A stretch of DNA of 64,000 nt from Sphaerisporangium viridialbum (GTDB taxonomy: Bacteria > Actinomycetota > Actinomycetes > Streptosporangiales > Streptosporangiaceae). The stretch is taken from assembly GCF_049674955.1 (NCBI RefSeq), contig NZ_CP187232.1, positions 4,030,001 to 4,094,000 of the forward strand, written 5' to 3'. The stretch's first letter is position 1; every line of letters starts with the position of its first letter. Below the pieces are notes generated by a model. The model was given only the letters and a program-made list of their open reading frames with translations, did no database searches and had not been told where the DNA came from. A program made the translations under genes and the position numbers. Of the stretch, positions 33,719 to 41,610 are shown piece by piece.

Positions 33719-33725
33719 GGCCGCT

Positions 33726-33869
33726 GTGAAGGGACTCCTTGGCACAATTGCCGCGGCGGCGGGCATGCTCGCTGGTAGGAACATCAACGGCTTGGTCGTC
33801 TTGACGGTGTTCACGCTCATTGGCTCGCTCATCGTGATCGAGTCCGGCGTGCTGGGCGCGATCTTTTGA
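33726..33869 (+). CDS. Small hydrophobic membrane peptide, 47 residues
   Basis: GTG start at leaderless spacing from a good promoter. The product has two hydrophobic stretches (LLGTIAAAAGMLAG and INGLVVLTVFTLIGSLIVIES) separated by a short polar turn (RN), so a two-helix hairpin is likely. No family recognised. Its TGA overlaps the TTG proposed for the PAP2 gene (TTGA), so translation is coupled. It may be a partner or regulator of that phosphatase, or a leftover N-terminus of something larger. Confidence 0.5.
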   Translation: MKGLLGTIAAAAGMLAGRNINGLVVLTVFTLIGSLIVIESGVLGAIF

Positions 33870-34663
33870 TCGCGGGACGGCGAACGGGTTGGGCGCGGCG
33901 GGTTGGTGTGGGCGTGCGGTTGACGGTTCCCGGCCTGGCTGTGCTGCTGCTCATGCTCACTGTTGCGGATGTGCTCGCCTTCGGCGGGGCGCATATCGGT
34001 GATCGTGGGGTATTCCGTGACGGGCTGCCGCCGCGCTCGGGCCTTTGGCACACGCTGTGGCGGGTGCTTGTTATGGGTGGTCAGTACTGGCTGGTGGGCT
34101 CGGCCGCCGCGCTGGCCGTGGCCTGGGCGGCTTGGCGTGCGCGGAGCCTGCACGTGCTGCTGGTGGGCGGGCTTTGGCTGGTGGGCACCGAATTGGTGAT
34201 CCGCGGGATGCAGGTGGCCGCCGGACGGACGGCTCCGTTGCGGGGCGCGGACCTGCTCTTCGCCGGGGGCGTGTCCTTTCCCTCAGGTCACGCGGCCAAC
34301 GCCGCGGCCTGCCTGGTGTTCATCGTTGGTGTGCTGGCCGCGCCGACCTGGCTGACCCTGGCCGCGTACGGATGGGCGATCCTTGTCGCGGTCGCGGTGG
34401 TGACGTTGGGCTACCACTGGCCTTCCGATGCGATCGCCGGGTGGGCGCTAGGCGTCCTGCTCGGCTGGCTGGGTTGCTGGCTTGCACGCTGCGCAGCCGG
34501 CACCCCGGCGGGCGGCACCGAACTTCTCCAGGATCAGCTTGGTGCCACAACCGTTGCCGCAGCCGATCTCGGCCACCCGGGCGCCGGAGGTGCGGCCGCC
34601 CAGGCGCACGAGGAGCGGGCTTTTCGTACCAGCGTTGCAGAGCGCGACGTGCCGGATTGTTGA
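33866..34663 (+). CDS. PAP2-family phosphatase with an aberrant C-terminus
   Basis: An integral membrane lipid-phosphate phosphatase-like protein with about six helices. The conserved catalytic motifs are GRTAPLRGADLL (a weak first motif), SFPSGHAANAAAC (second) and GYHWPSDAIAGW (third, with nucleophile His). The family region ends near residue 212 (LLGWLGCWLARC). The remaining roughly 54 residues are the antisense reading of a methyltransferase remnant, so the natural 3' end has been lost. The TTG at 33866 overlaps the previous stop. GTG 33908 is an alternative start. Confidence 0.75.
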   Translation: MIAGRRTGWARRVGVGVRLTVPGLAVLLLMLTVADVLAFGGAHIGDRGVFRDGLPPRSGLWHTLWRVLVMGGQYWLVGSAAALAVAWAAWRARSLHVLLVGGLWLVGTELVIRGMQVAAGRTAPLRGADLLFAGGVSFPSGHAANAAACLVFIVGVLAAPTWLTLAAYGWAILVAVAVVTLGYHWPSDAIAGWALGVLLGWLGCWLARCAAGTPAGGTELLQDQLGATTVAAADLGHPGAGGAAAQAHEERAFRTSVAERDVPDC

Positions 34664-34688
34664 CCGCGAGGGTCTCGAGCTGGTTCAT
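34503..34688 (-). pseudogene. 5' remnant of a class I SAM methyltransferase gene
   Basis: The minus strand starts MNQLETLAVNNPARRALQRW and then, after a one-base frameshift, continues LLVRLGGRTSGARVAEIGCG and NGCGTKLILEKFGAA, the SAM-binding motif I region of a class I methyltransferase. The rest is missing beyond about 34503, where the PAP2 gene body begins on the other strand. It is frameshifted and 3'-truncated. It explains the odd tail of the PAP2 protein. Confidence 0.7.
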
Positions 34689-34840
34689 CAGAATGCGGCG
34701 TCTCTTCCTTCGCTGCGGCTATGCGAGATGAGCGGGCCTCACGGGGGCCACGCGGACCCGGGGGACCTGCGGAGGACCAGCGGCGGCCCTGGCAGGCGGT
34801 CGCTTCCGGGACCCCATAGCAACCGATCACAAATTCAAGC

Positions 34841-34846
34841 TATCAT
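34841..34846 (+). promoter_or_regulatory. -10 box of the leaderless CmtR-like regulator gene
   Basis: TATCAT ends six bases before the ATG at 34853, within an AT-rich stretch that is also the likely operator for the metal-sensing repressor. Confidence 0.5.
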
Positions 34847-34852
34847 CACAGT

Positions 34853-35266
34853 ATGGCGATGAATGACGATGGTGGGCCGTGCGTGAACGCCGACATCGCG
34901 GCGGGTCTGCTGCCCGCGGCGGCGCTGTTTCATTCGCTGGCCGATGAGACCCGGCTGCGCATCGTGCAGCGGCTGGCCTGCGGCGAGGCCCGGGTGGTGG
35001 ACCTGACCACCCAGCTCGGGCTGGCCCAGTCAACGGTGTCCAAGCACCTGGCCTGCCTGCGTGACTGCGGCCTGGTCGACTACCGCGCCGAGGGCCGCCA
35101 GTCGTTCTACGCGCTGACCCGGCCGGAGCTGATGGACCTGCTCGCCTCCGCCGAGCAGCTGCTGGCCGCCACCGGGCACGCGGTCGAGCTTTGCCCCACC
35201 TACGGCACCCCCGCCAGCCAGGCAGCCGGCCAGGTTCACCAGCAGATCGAGGAGGCGGGGCGATGA
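34853..35266 (+). CDS. ArsR/SmtB-family metal sensor, CmtR-like
   Basis: A 137-residue repressor. The winged-helix core runs ALFHSLADETRLRIVQRLACGEARVVDLTTQLGLAQSTVSKHLACLRDCGLVDY. The cysteines in RLACGEA, HLACLRDCG and the late VELCPTYG fit the CmtR thiolate arrangement for Cd(II)/Pb(II). Its stop overlaps the start of a P1B-type ATPase (ATGA), the same pairing as mycobacterial CmtR with CtpG. It probably represses its own operon until metal binds. Confidence 0.9.
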   Translation: MAMNDDGGPCVNADIAAGLLPAAALFHSLADETRLRIVQRLACGEARVVDLTTQLGLAQSTVSKHLACLRDCGLVDYRAEGRQSFYALTRPELMDLLASAEQLLAATGHAVELCPTYGTPASQAAGQVHQQIEEAGR

Positions 35267-37245
35267 GTGATGCGTGCGGATGCAGCGCAGATCCGCAGCC
35301 GGCCGGGCAGGACGAGGCCGAAGAGCGGGAGCCGGAACAGCTGTGGCAGGTGCGCGAGCTGCAGTTCGCCGGCGCGGCCGGGGTGTTCCTGCTCGCCGGG
35401 TGGCTGGCGGGCCTGGCCGGGGCGAGCGCGCCGATCACGATCGGCCTGAACGGACTCGCGCTGGCGATCGGCGGCTGGACATTCGTGCCCGGCACGCTGC
35501 GACGGCTGGCCAAGGGCAAGATCGGCGTCGGCACGCTGATGACGATCGCCGCCGTCGGCGCGGTCATCCTTGGGGAGGTCGCCGAGGCCGCCATGCTGGC
35601 GTTCCTGTACTCCATCAGCGAAGGGCTGGAGGAGTACGCGCTGGTGCGCACCCGGCGCGGGCTGCGCGCGCTGCTGGCGCTGGTGCCGGAGACGGCCACC
35701 GTGCTGCGCGACGGCGCCCAGGTGAGCGTGGACCCGGCCGAGCTGCGCCTGGGTGAGGTGCTGCTGGTACGGCCCGGCGAGCGGCTGGCCACCGACGGCG
35801 TGATCCGCACCGGCCGCACCACCCTGGACGTCTCCGCGCTGACCGGCGAATCGGTCCCCGTCGAGGCCGAACCCGGGCAGAGCGTGTATGCGGGATCGAT
35901 CAACGGCACCGGCGTACTCGAGGTCGAGGTCACCGCCACCGCCGCGAACAACTCCCTGGCCAAGATCGTGGCCATCGTGGAGGCCGAGCAGTCCCGCAAG
36001 GGCACCGCCCAGCGCCTGGCCGACCGCATCGCCCAACCGCTGGTGCCCGGCATCATGATCCTCGCCGCCGCCATCGCCCTCATCGGCAGCCTGGCCGGGG
36101 ATGCGCTGACCTGGATCGAACGCGCCCTGGTCGTGCTCGTGGCCGCCTCGCCGTGCGCGCTGGCCATCAGCGTGCCGGTCACCGTGGTCGCCGCCATCGG
36201 CGCCGCCTCCCGCCTGGGCGTACTGGTCAAGGGCGGCGCCGCGCTGGAAGCCCTCGGCCGCATCCGCGCGATCGCCCTGGACAAGACCGGCACCCTGACC
36301 CGCAACCAGCCCGCCGTTATCGAAGTGGCCACCACGCCCGGCCACAGCGAGAACGAGGTGCTGGCCGTCGCCGCGGCGCTGGAAGCCCAAAGTGAGCACC
36401 CCCTCGCCCGCGCCATCCTGGCCGCCCACCCCGACCCTGGCCCCGCCACCAGCGTGGAGGCGGTCACCGGCGCCGGCCTGACCGGCACGGTGGACGGCCG
36501 GCCTGCCCGGCTCGGCCGCCCCGGCTGGATCGACGCCGGACCTTTGGCCGCCCAGGTGACCGCGATGCAGGAAGCCGGCGCGACCGCCGTTGTCATTGAG
36601 CACGACGGGGCGGTGATCGGCGCCGTCGCCGTCCGCGACGACTTGCGCCCCGAAGCCGCCGAAGTCGTGGCCCGGCTGCGCGCCGACGGCTACGAGGTGG
36701 CCATGCTCACCGGCGACAACGCCGCCACCGCCGCCGCCCTGGCCGCCCATGCCGGGATCGACCAAGTGCGCGCCGAACTGCTGCCCGAGGACAAGTCGGC
36801 CATCATCGCCCGGCTCCGCCAGGCACGGCCGACCGCGATGGTCGGCGACGGCGTCAACGACGCCCCCGCCCTGGCCACCGCCGACGTCGGCATCGCCATG
36901 GGCGCGATGGGCACCGACGTGGCCATCGAAACCGCCGACGTCGCGCTGATGGGCGAGGACCTGCGTCACCTGCCCCAGGCCATGGAGCACGCCCGCCGCT
37001 CCCGGGCGATCATGCTGCAGAACGTCGGCCTGTCCCTCGGCCTGATCACCGTGCTGATCCCGCTGGCCGCCTTCGGCGTGCTCGGCCTGGCCGCCGTCGT
37101 CTTGCTGCATGAGCTGGCCGAGATCTTCGTCATCGCCAACGGTGTCCGCGCGGGCCGCGCCAAGGCTCTGCCGCCCGCCCCGCCCGCCCCGCCCGCCCCG
37201 GCCGCCGCACAGCAGCCGTACGCCGCTCAGCCGGCGGGGATCTGA
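35263..37245 (+). CDS. Heavy-metal translocating P1B-type ATPase (Cd/Pb/Zn efflux)
   Basis: A 660-residue membrane pump. A short N-terminal MSDACGCSAD cysteine cluster replaces the usual HMA domain. Then come paired helices, the actuator motif LTGESVPVE, the metal-binding helix ASPCALAISVPV, the phosphorylation site LDKTGTLT, SEHPLARAI (HP motif), and the hinge MVGDGVNDAPALATADVGIAMG. The tail is Pro/Ala-rich. SPC chemistry and the coupled CmtR-like sensor suggest export of cadmium, lead or zinc, as for CtpG. It is co-translated with the sensor. Confidence 0.93.
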   Translation: MSDACGCSADPQPAGQDEAEEREPEQLWQVRELQFAGAAGVFLLAGWLAGLAGASAPITIGLNGLALAIGGWTFVPGTLRRLAKGKIGVGTLMTIAAVGAVILGEVAEAAMLAFLYSISEGLEEYALVRTRRGLRALLALVPETATVLRDGAQVSVDPAELRLGEVLLVRPGERLATDGVIRTGRTTLDVSALTGESVPVEAEPGQSVYAGSINGTGVLEVEVTATAANNSLAKIVAIVEAEQSRKGTAQRLADRIAQPLVPGIMILAAAIALIGSLAGDALTWIERALVVLVAASPCALAISVPVTVVAAIGAASRLGVLVKGGAALEALGRIRAIALDKTGTLTRNQPAVIEVATTPGHSENEVLAVAAALEAQSEHPLARAILAAHPDPGPATSVEAVTGAGLTGTVDGRPARLGRPGWIDAGPLAAQVTAMQEAGATAVVIEHDGAVIGAVAVRDDLRPEAAEVVARLRADGYEVAMLTGDNAATAAALAAHAGIDQVRAELLPEDKSAIIARLRQARPTAMVGDGVNDAPALATADVGIAMGAMGTDVAIETADVALMGEDLRHLPQAMEHARRSRAIMLQNVGLSLGLITVLIPLAAFGVLGLAAVVLLHELAEIFVIANGVRAGRAKALPPAPPAPPAPAAAQQPYAAQPAGI

Positions 37246-37282
37246 CCGCCATGACCGGCCCCGCCCCGGGGATGAGCCGTCG

Positions 37283-39901
37283 TCAGCGGAGCTGACGGGT
37301 GTACGGCGATGGCGAAGGGGTGCATGGGGCCAGGCGGACGCGGGCGTCCACGGCGATCGCGCCACCGGGGGTGACAATGACGGGGTTGAGGTCGAGCTCG
37401 GCTACTTCGGGGAGGGCGTCGAGCAGACGGCCGACGCGGGTGATCTGGCCGGCGAGCGCTCCGACGTCGGCCTTCGGCCGGCCGCGGTAGCCGTAGAGCA
37501 AGGGCGAGCAGCGAAGGTCGGCGATCATCTCGGCGGCGGTGTCCACGGTGAGCGGCGGCACCCGGAAGGCGCGGTCGGCCAGCAGGTCGGCGGTGACGCC
37601 GCCCATGCCCACCATGACGAGCGGGCCGAACGCGGGATAGTTGACTCCGCCCACGATGATCTCGACGCCTTCGGGGACCATGCGCTGCACGATCGCGCCG
37701 GTCATGGTGGTCCCGACGGCCGCCTTCATGTCGAGGTAGGCCTGCCGCACCGCCGCGGGCGTGGTGAGTCCGGTCCGGACGCCGCCGACGTCGCTCTTGT
37801 GCACGGGTCCGGTCGCCTTGAGCACGACGGGTAGCCCGAGCGCGGCCGCGGCCTCGGCGGCACCTTGCGGGTCGTCCACGTCGATCGACTCGGCGATGCT
37901 CACGTCGTAGCAGCGCAGCAGCCGTTCGGTGGTGGCCGGGTCGAGCCAGCCACCGTCCGGCCGGGCGGCGAGTTCGGATCGGACGATCTCCATGGCGCGC
38001 CGGTCGCCCTCGCGGCCGGTGGGCTCGGTGCGTTCCACCCGCGTACGCAGCCATTCGGCGTAGGCGGCGGCGCGGGCCAGTGCGTGGACGGCCTGCTCGG
38101 GGAAGGCGTAGACGGGGATGCGGTCGTCGATGACGCCGTCCTGGCCCATCACACAGGCCACCACAGGCTTCGCCGCCGTCCGCGTCGCCTCGGCGATCGC
38201 CTTCTCGGTCGCCTCCAGGCCGGACCCGAACGGCGGTGTGTAGACGACCAGGATGGAGTCGACGTCCGGTTCGCGCAGGAGCTCCTCGACGGCCAGGCCG
38301 ATCTGCTCGGCCGAGGCGTCGGCGGTGAGGTCCACCGGGTTTCCGAGCGCGGCCGAGGGTGACACCCGTGCGGCGAACCGGGGTGAGGGCGTGAGCTCGG
38401 GGACGATCAGGCCGTTGCCCTCGCAGGCATCGGCGGTCATCGCCTCCGGGCCGCCGGAGTTGCCGACGATGGCGACCCTGCGGCCGGCGGGCAGCGGCTG
38501 GGCGGCCAGCAGCCTGGCGATGTCGAGCATGTCGCGCACGCTGTCCAGGCGGATCACTCCGGCCGCGCGCACGAGGGCGTCCACGGCGACGTCGGGTGTG
38601 GCGGCGGCCGCGGTGTGCGAGCGCACCGCGCGGTCACCGGCCCCGGAGCGGCCGCTCTTGACCAGCAGTACCGGCTTACGGCGGCCGACACGTGCGGCGA
38701 TCCTGGCGAACTTGCGCGGATTGCCGAACGATTCCAGGTAGAGCGCGACGACGCGGGTGGCCTCGTCGTCCTCCCAGTATTCGAGCAGGTCGTTGCCGCT
38801 CACGTCGGCCTTGTTGCCCACCGAGACGAACGAGGAGATGGGCAGCCGTTCCAGCAGGGCCGCGCCGACCGCACCCGACTGGGACAGCACGGCGATGTGC
38901 CCCTCGGTCATTTCCTGGGGGAGGAAGCTGGCGTTCATCCGGGCCGAGGTGTTGACGATCCCCAGGCAGTTGGGGCCGACCATGCGCATGCCCGCGGACC
39001 GGCAGATCGCCACCAGTTTCCGCTCGGCGTCCCGGCCGCCGTTCTCGGCGAACCCGGCCGTCAGGACCACGAGACCTTTAACGCCGGCTGCCGCACAGTC
39101 CCGTGCCACACCTAGGACGGCCTGCGCGGGCACGGCGACCACGGCCAGGTCGACAGGTCCGGGGACGGCGCGCACGTTCGGATAGGCCTGGATCCCCGCC
39201 ACCTGCGTCGCCTTTGGATTCACCGGATGGACGGGGCCGGGGAAACCGCCGTCGATCAGGTTGCGCAGCACCTTGTGCCCGGTCCCCGACGGGTCGCGGC
39301 CCGCGCCCACCACCGCTATGGACGCCGGGGTCAGCACGCGTGTCAGTGATGCCCGTTCGGCCTCGTGGTCACGGGCCGCCACACTCTCCACCAGCCGGCC
39401 ACCGGGTTCCAGGTCGATGCGCAGATGTACCAGGGCGCCGTCGAAACGCAGGTCCACCGGCAGCCCGAGATCATGGAGCAGAGCCAGCATCGCATGGTTC
39501 TCGGCGAGCACCTCGCCGGTCAGCTGCCGTATGCCGTCGGCCGCGGCCCGCATGGCCAGGTGTTCCAGCAGCAGCGTGCCGAGCCCCAGTCCCTGGGCGG
39601 CGTCATCGATCAGGATCGCCATCTCCGCGACACCCGGGCCGGCCGTAGGCGTGTACTCCGCCACGGCGGCCGCCCGGTCGTGGACGGTCGCCATCAACAC
39701 CAGGCCCTCCTGGTCCGGGCCGGTGATCCGGTCCATGTGGGCGTGCGCCGTCGCCCGGCCACCGGTGAAGAACCGGAGGTAGGCGGAACGCTCCGACGTG
39801 CTGTCGACGAGTTCCCGGAGGGCGGCGAGATCGCCGGGCGCGAGCGGGCGCACGTGGGCGATGCCGCCGTCACGGAGCAGGACGTCGCATTCCTCGGACA
39901 T
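37283..39901 (-). CDS. GNAT acetyltransferase / ADP-forming acyl-CoA synthetase-like fusion (Pat-type)
   Basis: An 872-residue fusion. Residues 1-180 are a GNAT domain (VRPLAPGDLAALRELV, AILIDDAAQGLGLGTLLLEHL). From about 190 comes the CoA-binding, succinyl-CoA-ligase-like part (SIAVVGAGRDPSGTGHKVLRNLI, GPNCLGIVN, VLSQSGAVGAALL, RSHTAAAATPD). An ATP-grasp domain fills the C-terminus (VVLKATGPVHKSDVGGVRTGL, QRMVPEGVEIIVGG). This architecture is that of bacterial protein-lysine acetyltransferases controlling acyl-CoA synthetases. GGAG lies before the ATG at 39901. It is divergent from cydA across two DosR-box-like sites. Confidence 0.92.
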   Translation of the reverse strand: MSEECDVLLRDGGIAHVRPLAPGDLAALRELVDSTSERSAYLRFFTGGRATAHAHMDRITGPDQEGLVLMATVHDRAAAVAEYTPTAGPGVAEMAILIDDAAQGLGLGTLLLEHLAMRAAADGIRQLTGEVLAENHAMLALLHDLGLPVDLRFDGALVHLRIDLEPGGRLVESVAARDHEAERASLTRVLTPASIAVVGAGRDPSGTGHKVLRNLIDGGFPGPVHPVNPKATQVAGIQAYPNVRAVPGPVDLAVVAVPAQAVLGVARDCAAAGVKGLVVLTAGFAENGGRDAERKLVAICRSAGMRMVGPNCLGIVNTSARMNASFLPQEMTEGHIAVLSQSGAVGAALLERLPISSFVSVGNKADVSGNDLLEYWEDDEATRVVALYLESFGNPRKFARIAARVGRRKPVLLVKSGRSGAGDRAVRSHTAAAATPDVAVDALVRAAGVIRLDSVRDMLDIARLLAAQPLPAGRRVAIVGNSGGPEAMTADACEGNGLIVPELTPSPRFAARVSPSAALGNPVDLTADASAEQIGLAVEELLREPDVDSILVVYTPPFGSGLEATEKAIAEATRTAAKPVVACVMGQDGVIDDRIPVYAFPEQAVHALARAAAYAEWLRTRVERTEPTGREGDRRAMEIVRSELAARPDGGWLDPATTERLLRCYDVSIAESIDVDDPQGAAEAAAALGLPVVLKATGPVHKSDVGGVRTGLTTPAAVRQAYLDMKAAVGTTMTGAIVQRMVPEGVEIIVGGVNYPAFGPLVMVGMGGVTADLLADRAFRVPPLTVDTAAEMIADLRCSPLLYGYRGRPKADVGALAGQITRVGRLLDALPEVAELDLNPVIVTPGGAIAVDARVRLAPCTPSPSPYTRQLR

Positions 39902-40050
39902 GACAGGTCTCCAATTCGGTGGCAGGACGACGAGGTGCCCGGGTCGGCACGTGCCCGGTCCTGAAGCGGTCATCGTCATCCTTCGGAAGTCCACCGCCAC
40001 CGTCCCGTCCACCGGCATATGGCCGGCAGTGCCAGACGGCCCTCGCGAAG

Positions 40051-40064
40051 GGGACTTTGGTCCG
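40051..40064. promoter_or_regulatory. DosR/DevR-box-like site 1
   Basis: GGGACTTTGGTCCG against the DosR core GGGACTWWAGTCCC: 12 of 14 positions agree. It lies in the 317-bp gap between the divergent GNAT-synthetase and cydA genes. Confidence 0.6.
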
Positions 40065-40121
40065 CCGGCCGTCGTGTGCCGGACGACCGGTCCCGCGCGG
40101 ACGTACTTCACCGGGTTCGAA

Positions 40122-40135
40122 GGGACCAAGGTCCC
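40122..40135. promoter_or_regulatory. DosR/DevR-box-like site 2
   Basis: GGGACCAAGGTCCC, a perfect palindrome with the same 14-base geometry as the DosR core, 71 bases after site 1 and about 90 bases before cydA. Paired boxes are usual for DosR promoters. Confidence 0.6.
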
Positions 40136-40218
40136 ACCGCGTGAGGCCCGTGGGCCCTGGGGCCGGTGCCATCGGGTGCCGGACCCTTCCGGGAGCGCCT
40201 ACCAATCCCGGAGCTCTG

Positions 40219-41598
40219 ATGGACGTCCTTGACCTGTCCCGATGGCAGTTCGGCATCACGACCGTCTACCACTTCTTGTTCGTCCCGCTGACGATCGGGC
40301 TCTCGCTCATCGTGGCCGGGCTGCAGACCGTCTGGTATCGCACGAAGAATCCCGCCTACCTGCGTCTCACCCGTTTCTGGGGGCGGCTGTTCCTCATCAA
40401 CTTCGCGATGGGCGTCGTCACAGGGATCGTGCAGGAGTTCCAGTTCGGCATGAACTGGAGCGCCTACTCCCGGTTCGTCGGTGATGTCTTCGGCGCGCCT
40501 CTGGCCATGGAGGGGTTGATCGCCTTCTTCATGGAGTCGACGTTCCTGGGCCTGTGGATCTTCGGCTGGGACAGGCTGCCCCCTCGGCTGCATCTGGCGA
40601 CCATCTGGCTGGCCGGGGTCGGCACGGTGATCTCCGCCTATTTCATCCTGGCCGCCAACTCCTGGATGCAGCACCCCGTCGGCTACTCCCTCAACCCGGT
40701 CACCGGACGGGCCGAGCTGACGGACATCTGGGCCGTGCTCACCAACCCCACCACCCTGGTCACCTTCCCGCATGTGATCTTCGGCGCGTTCGTCACCGCC
40801 GGAGCCTTCGTCGCCGGCATCAGCGTCTGGCAACTGGCCCGGAAGCGAGATGTCCCGATGTTCCACGCGTCGGCCCGGCTGGCGATGACCGTCAGCCTTG
40901 TGGCCGCCATCGGAGTCGCGCTCACGGGCCACTGGCAGGCACAGGTGATGACCCGGCAGCAGCCCATGAAGATGGCCGCCGCCGAGGCGTTGTGGGAGGA
41001 CGAGACCTCCGCCGGGTTCTCGCTGTTCGCCGTCGGTGACGTCGCGGACGGCCGCAACCACGTCAACATCCAGATCCCCTACGGGCTGAGCCTGCTGGCG
41101 ACCGGCGCCCCCGACGGGAAGGTCGAGGGCATCAACGACATCCAGGCCCGCTACCAGGCGCTCTACGGCCCGGGCGACTACCGGCCGGTGGTCGGCCTGG
41201 CGTACTGGTCTTTCCGGCTGATGATCGGCTTCGGGGCGCTCGCGGCGCTGCTCTCGCTCGCCGGGCTGTGGCTCACCCGGCGGGGACGGCTCCCGGCGAC
41301 CGCTTGGTTCACCCGCGTGGCCGTCATCGGCATCGGCCTGCCGTTCCTGGCCAACTCACTCGGCTGGATCTTCACCGAGATGGGCCGTCAGCCGTGGACC
41401 GTCTTCGGCATCATGCGCACGGCCGCCGCCGTCTCGCCCGGCTCGGACATCCCCGAAGTCGCCCTGACGCTGGTGGGCTTCACCCTCGTCTACGCCGTGC
41501 TCGCCGTCATCGAGGTGCGCCTGCTCCTGAAGTTCATCCGGATCGGCCCCGACCCCGAGGTCGAACCCACCGATCCCGTCCCCGCCCTCTCGTACTAA
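40219..41598 (+). CDS. cydA: Cytochrome bd oxidase subunit I
   Basis: A 459-residue quinol oxidase subunit holding the hemes. WQFGITTVYHFLFVPLTIGLS contains the heme b595 His, MGVVTGIVQEFQFGMNW is typical, and the WIFTEMGRQPWTVFG motif is near the end. The Q-loop is short (YGPGDYRPVVGLAYWSFRLM), as in actinobacteria. The enzyme reduces O2 at high affinity in the membrane. The ATG at 40219 has GGAG upstream. cydB follows 12 bases later. There is no cydCD after the pair. Confidence 0.96.
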   Translation: MDVLDLSRWQFGITTVYHFLFVPLTIGLSLIVAGLQTVWYRTKNPAYLRLTRFWGRLFLINFAMGVVTGIVQEFQFGMNWSAYSRFVGDVFGAPLAMEGLIAFFMESTFLGLWIFGWDRLPPRLHLATIWLAGVGTVISAYFILAANSWMQHPVGYSLNPVTGRAELTDIWAVLTNPTTLVTFPHVIFGAFVTAGAFVAGISVWQLARKRDVPMFHASARLAMTVSLVAAIGVALTGHWQAQVMTRQQPMKMAAAEALWEDETSAGFSLFAVGDVADGRNHVNIQIPYGLSLLATGAPDGKVEGINDIQARYQALYGPGDYRPVVGLAYWSFRLMIGFGALAALLSLAGLWLTRRGRLPATAWFTRVAVIGIGLPFLANSLGWIFTEMGRQPWTVFGIMRTAAAVSPGSDIPEVALTLVGFTLVYAVLAVIEVRLLLKFIRIGPDPEVEPTDPVPALSY

Positions 41599-41610
41599 GG
41601 ACCCGTGCTC

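Noticed and set aside
37166..37205. A short GC-rich tandem repeat (CCGCCCGCC units)
   Set aside because: It encodes the Pro/Ala-rich tail of the P1B-ATPase; not a separate repeat element.
35236..37377. A 713-codon minus-strand open frame
   Set aside because: A glycine/histidine-rich shadow of the P1B-ATPase gene with no motifs.
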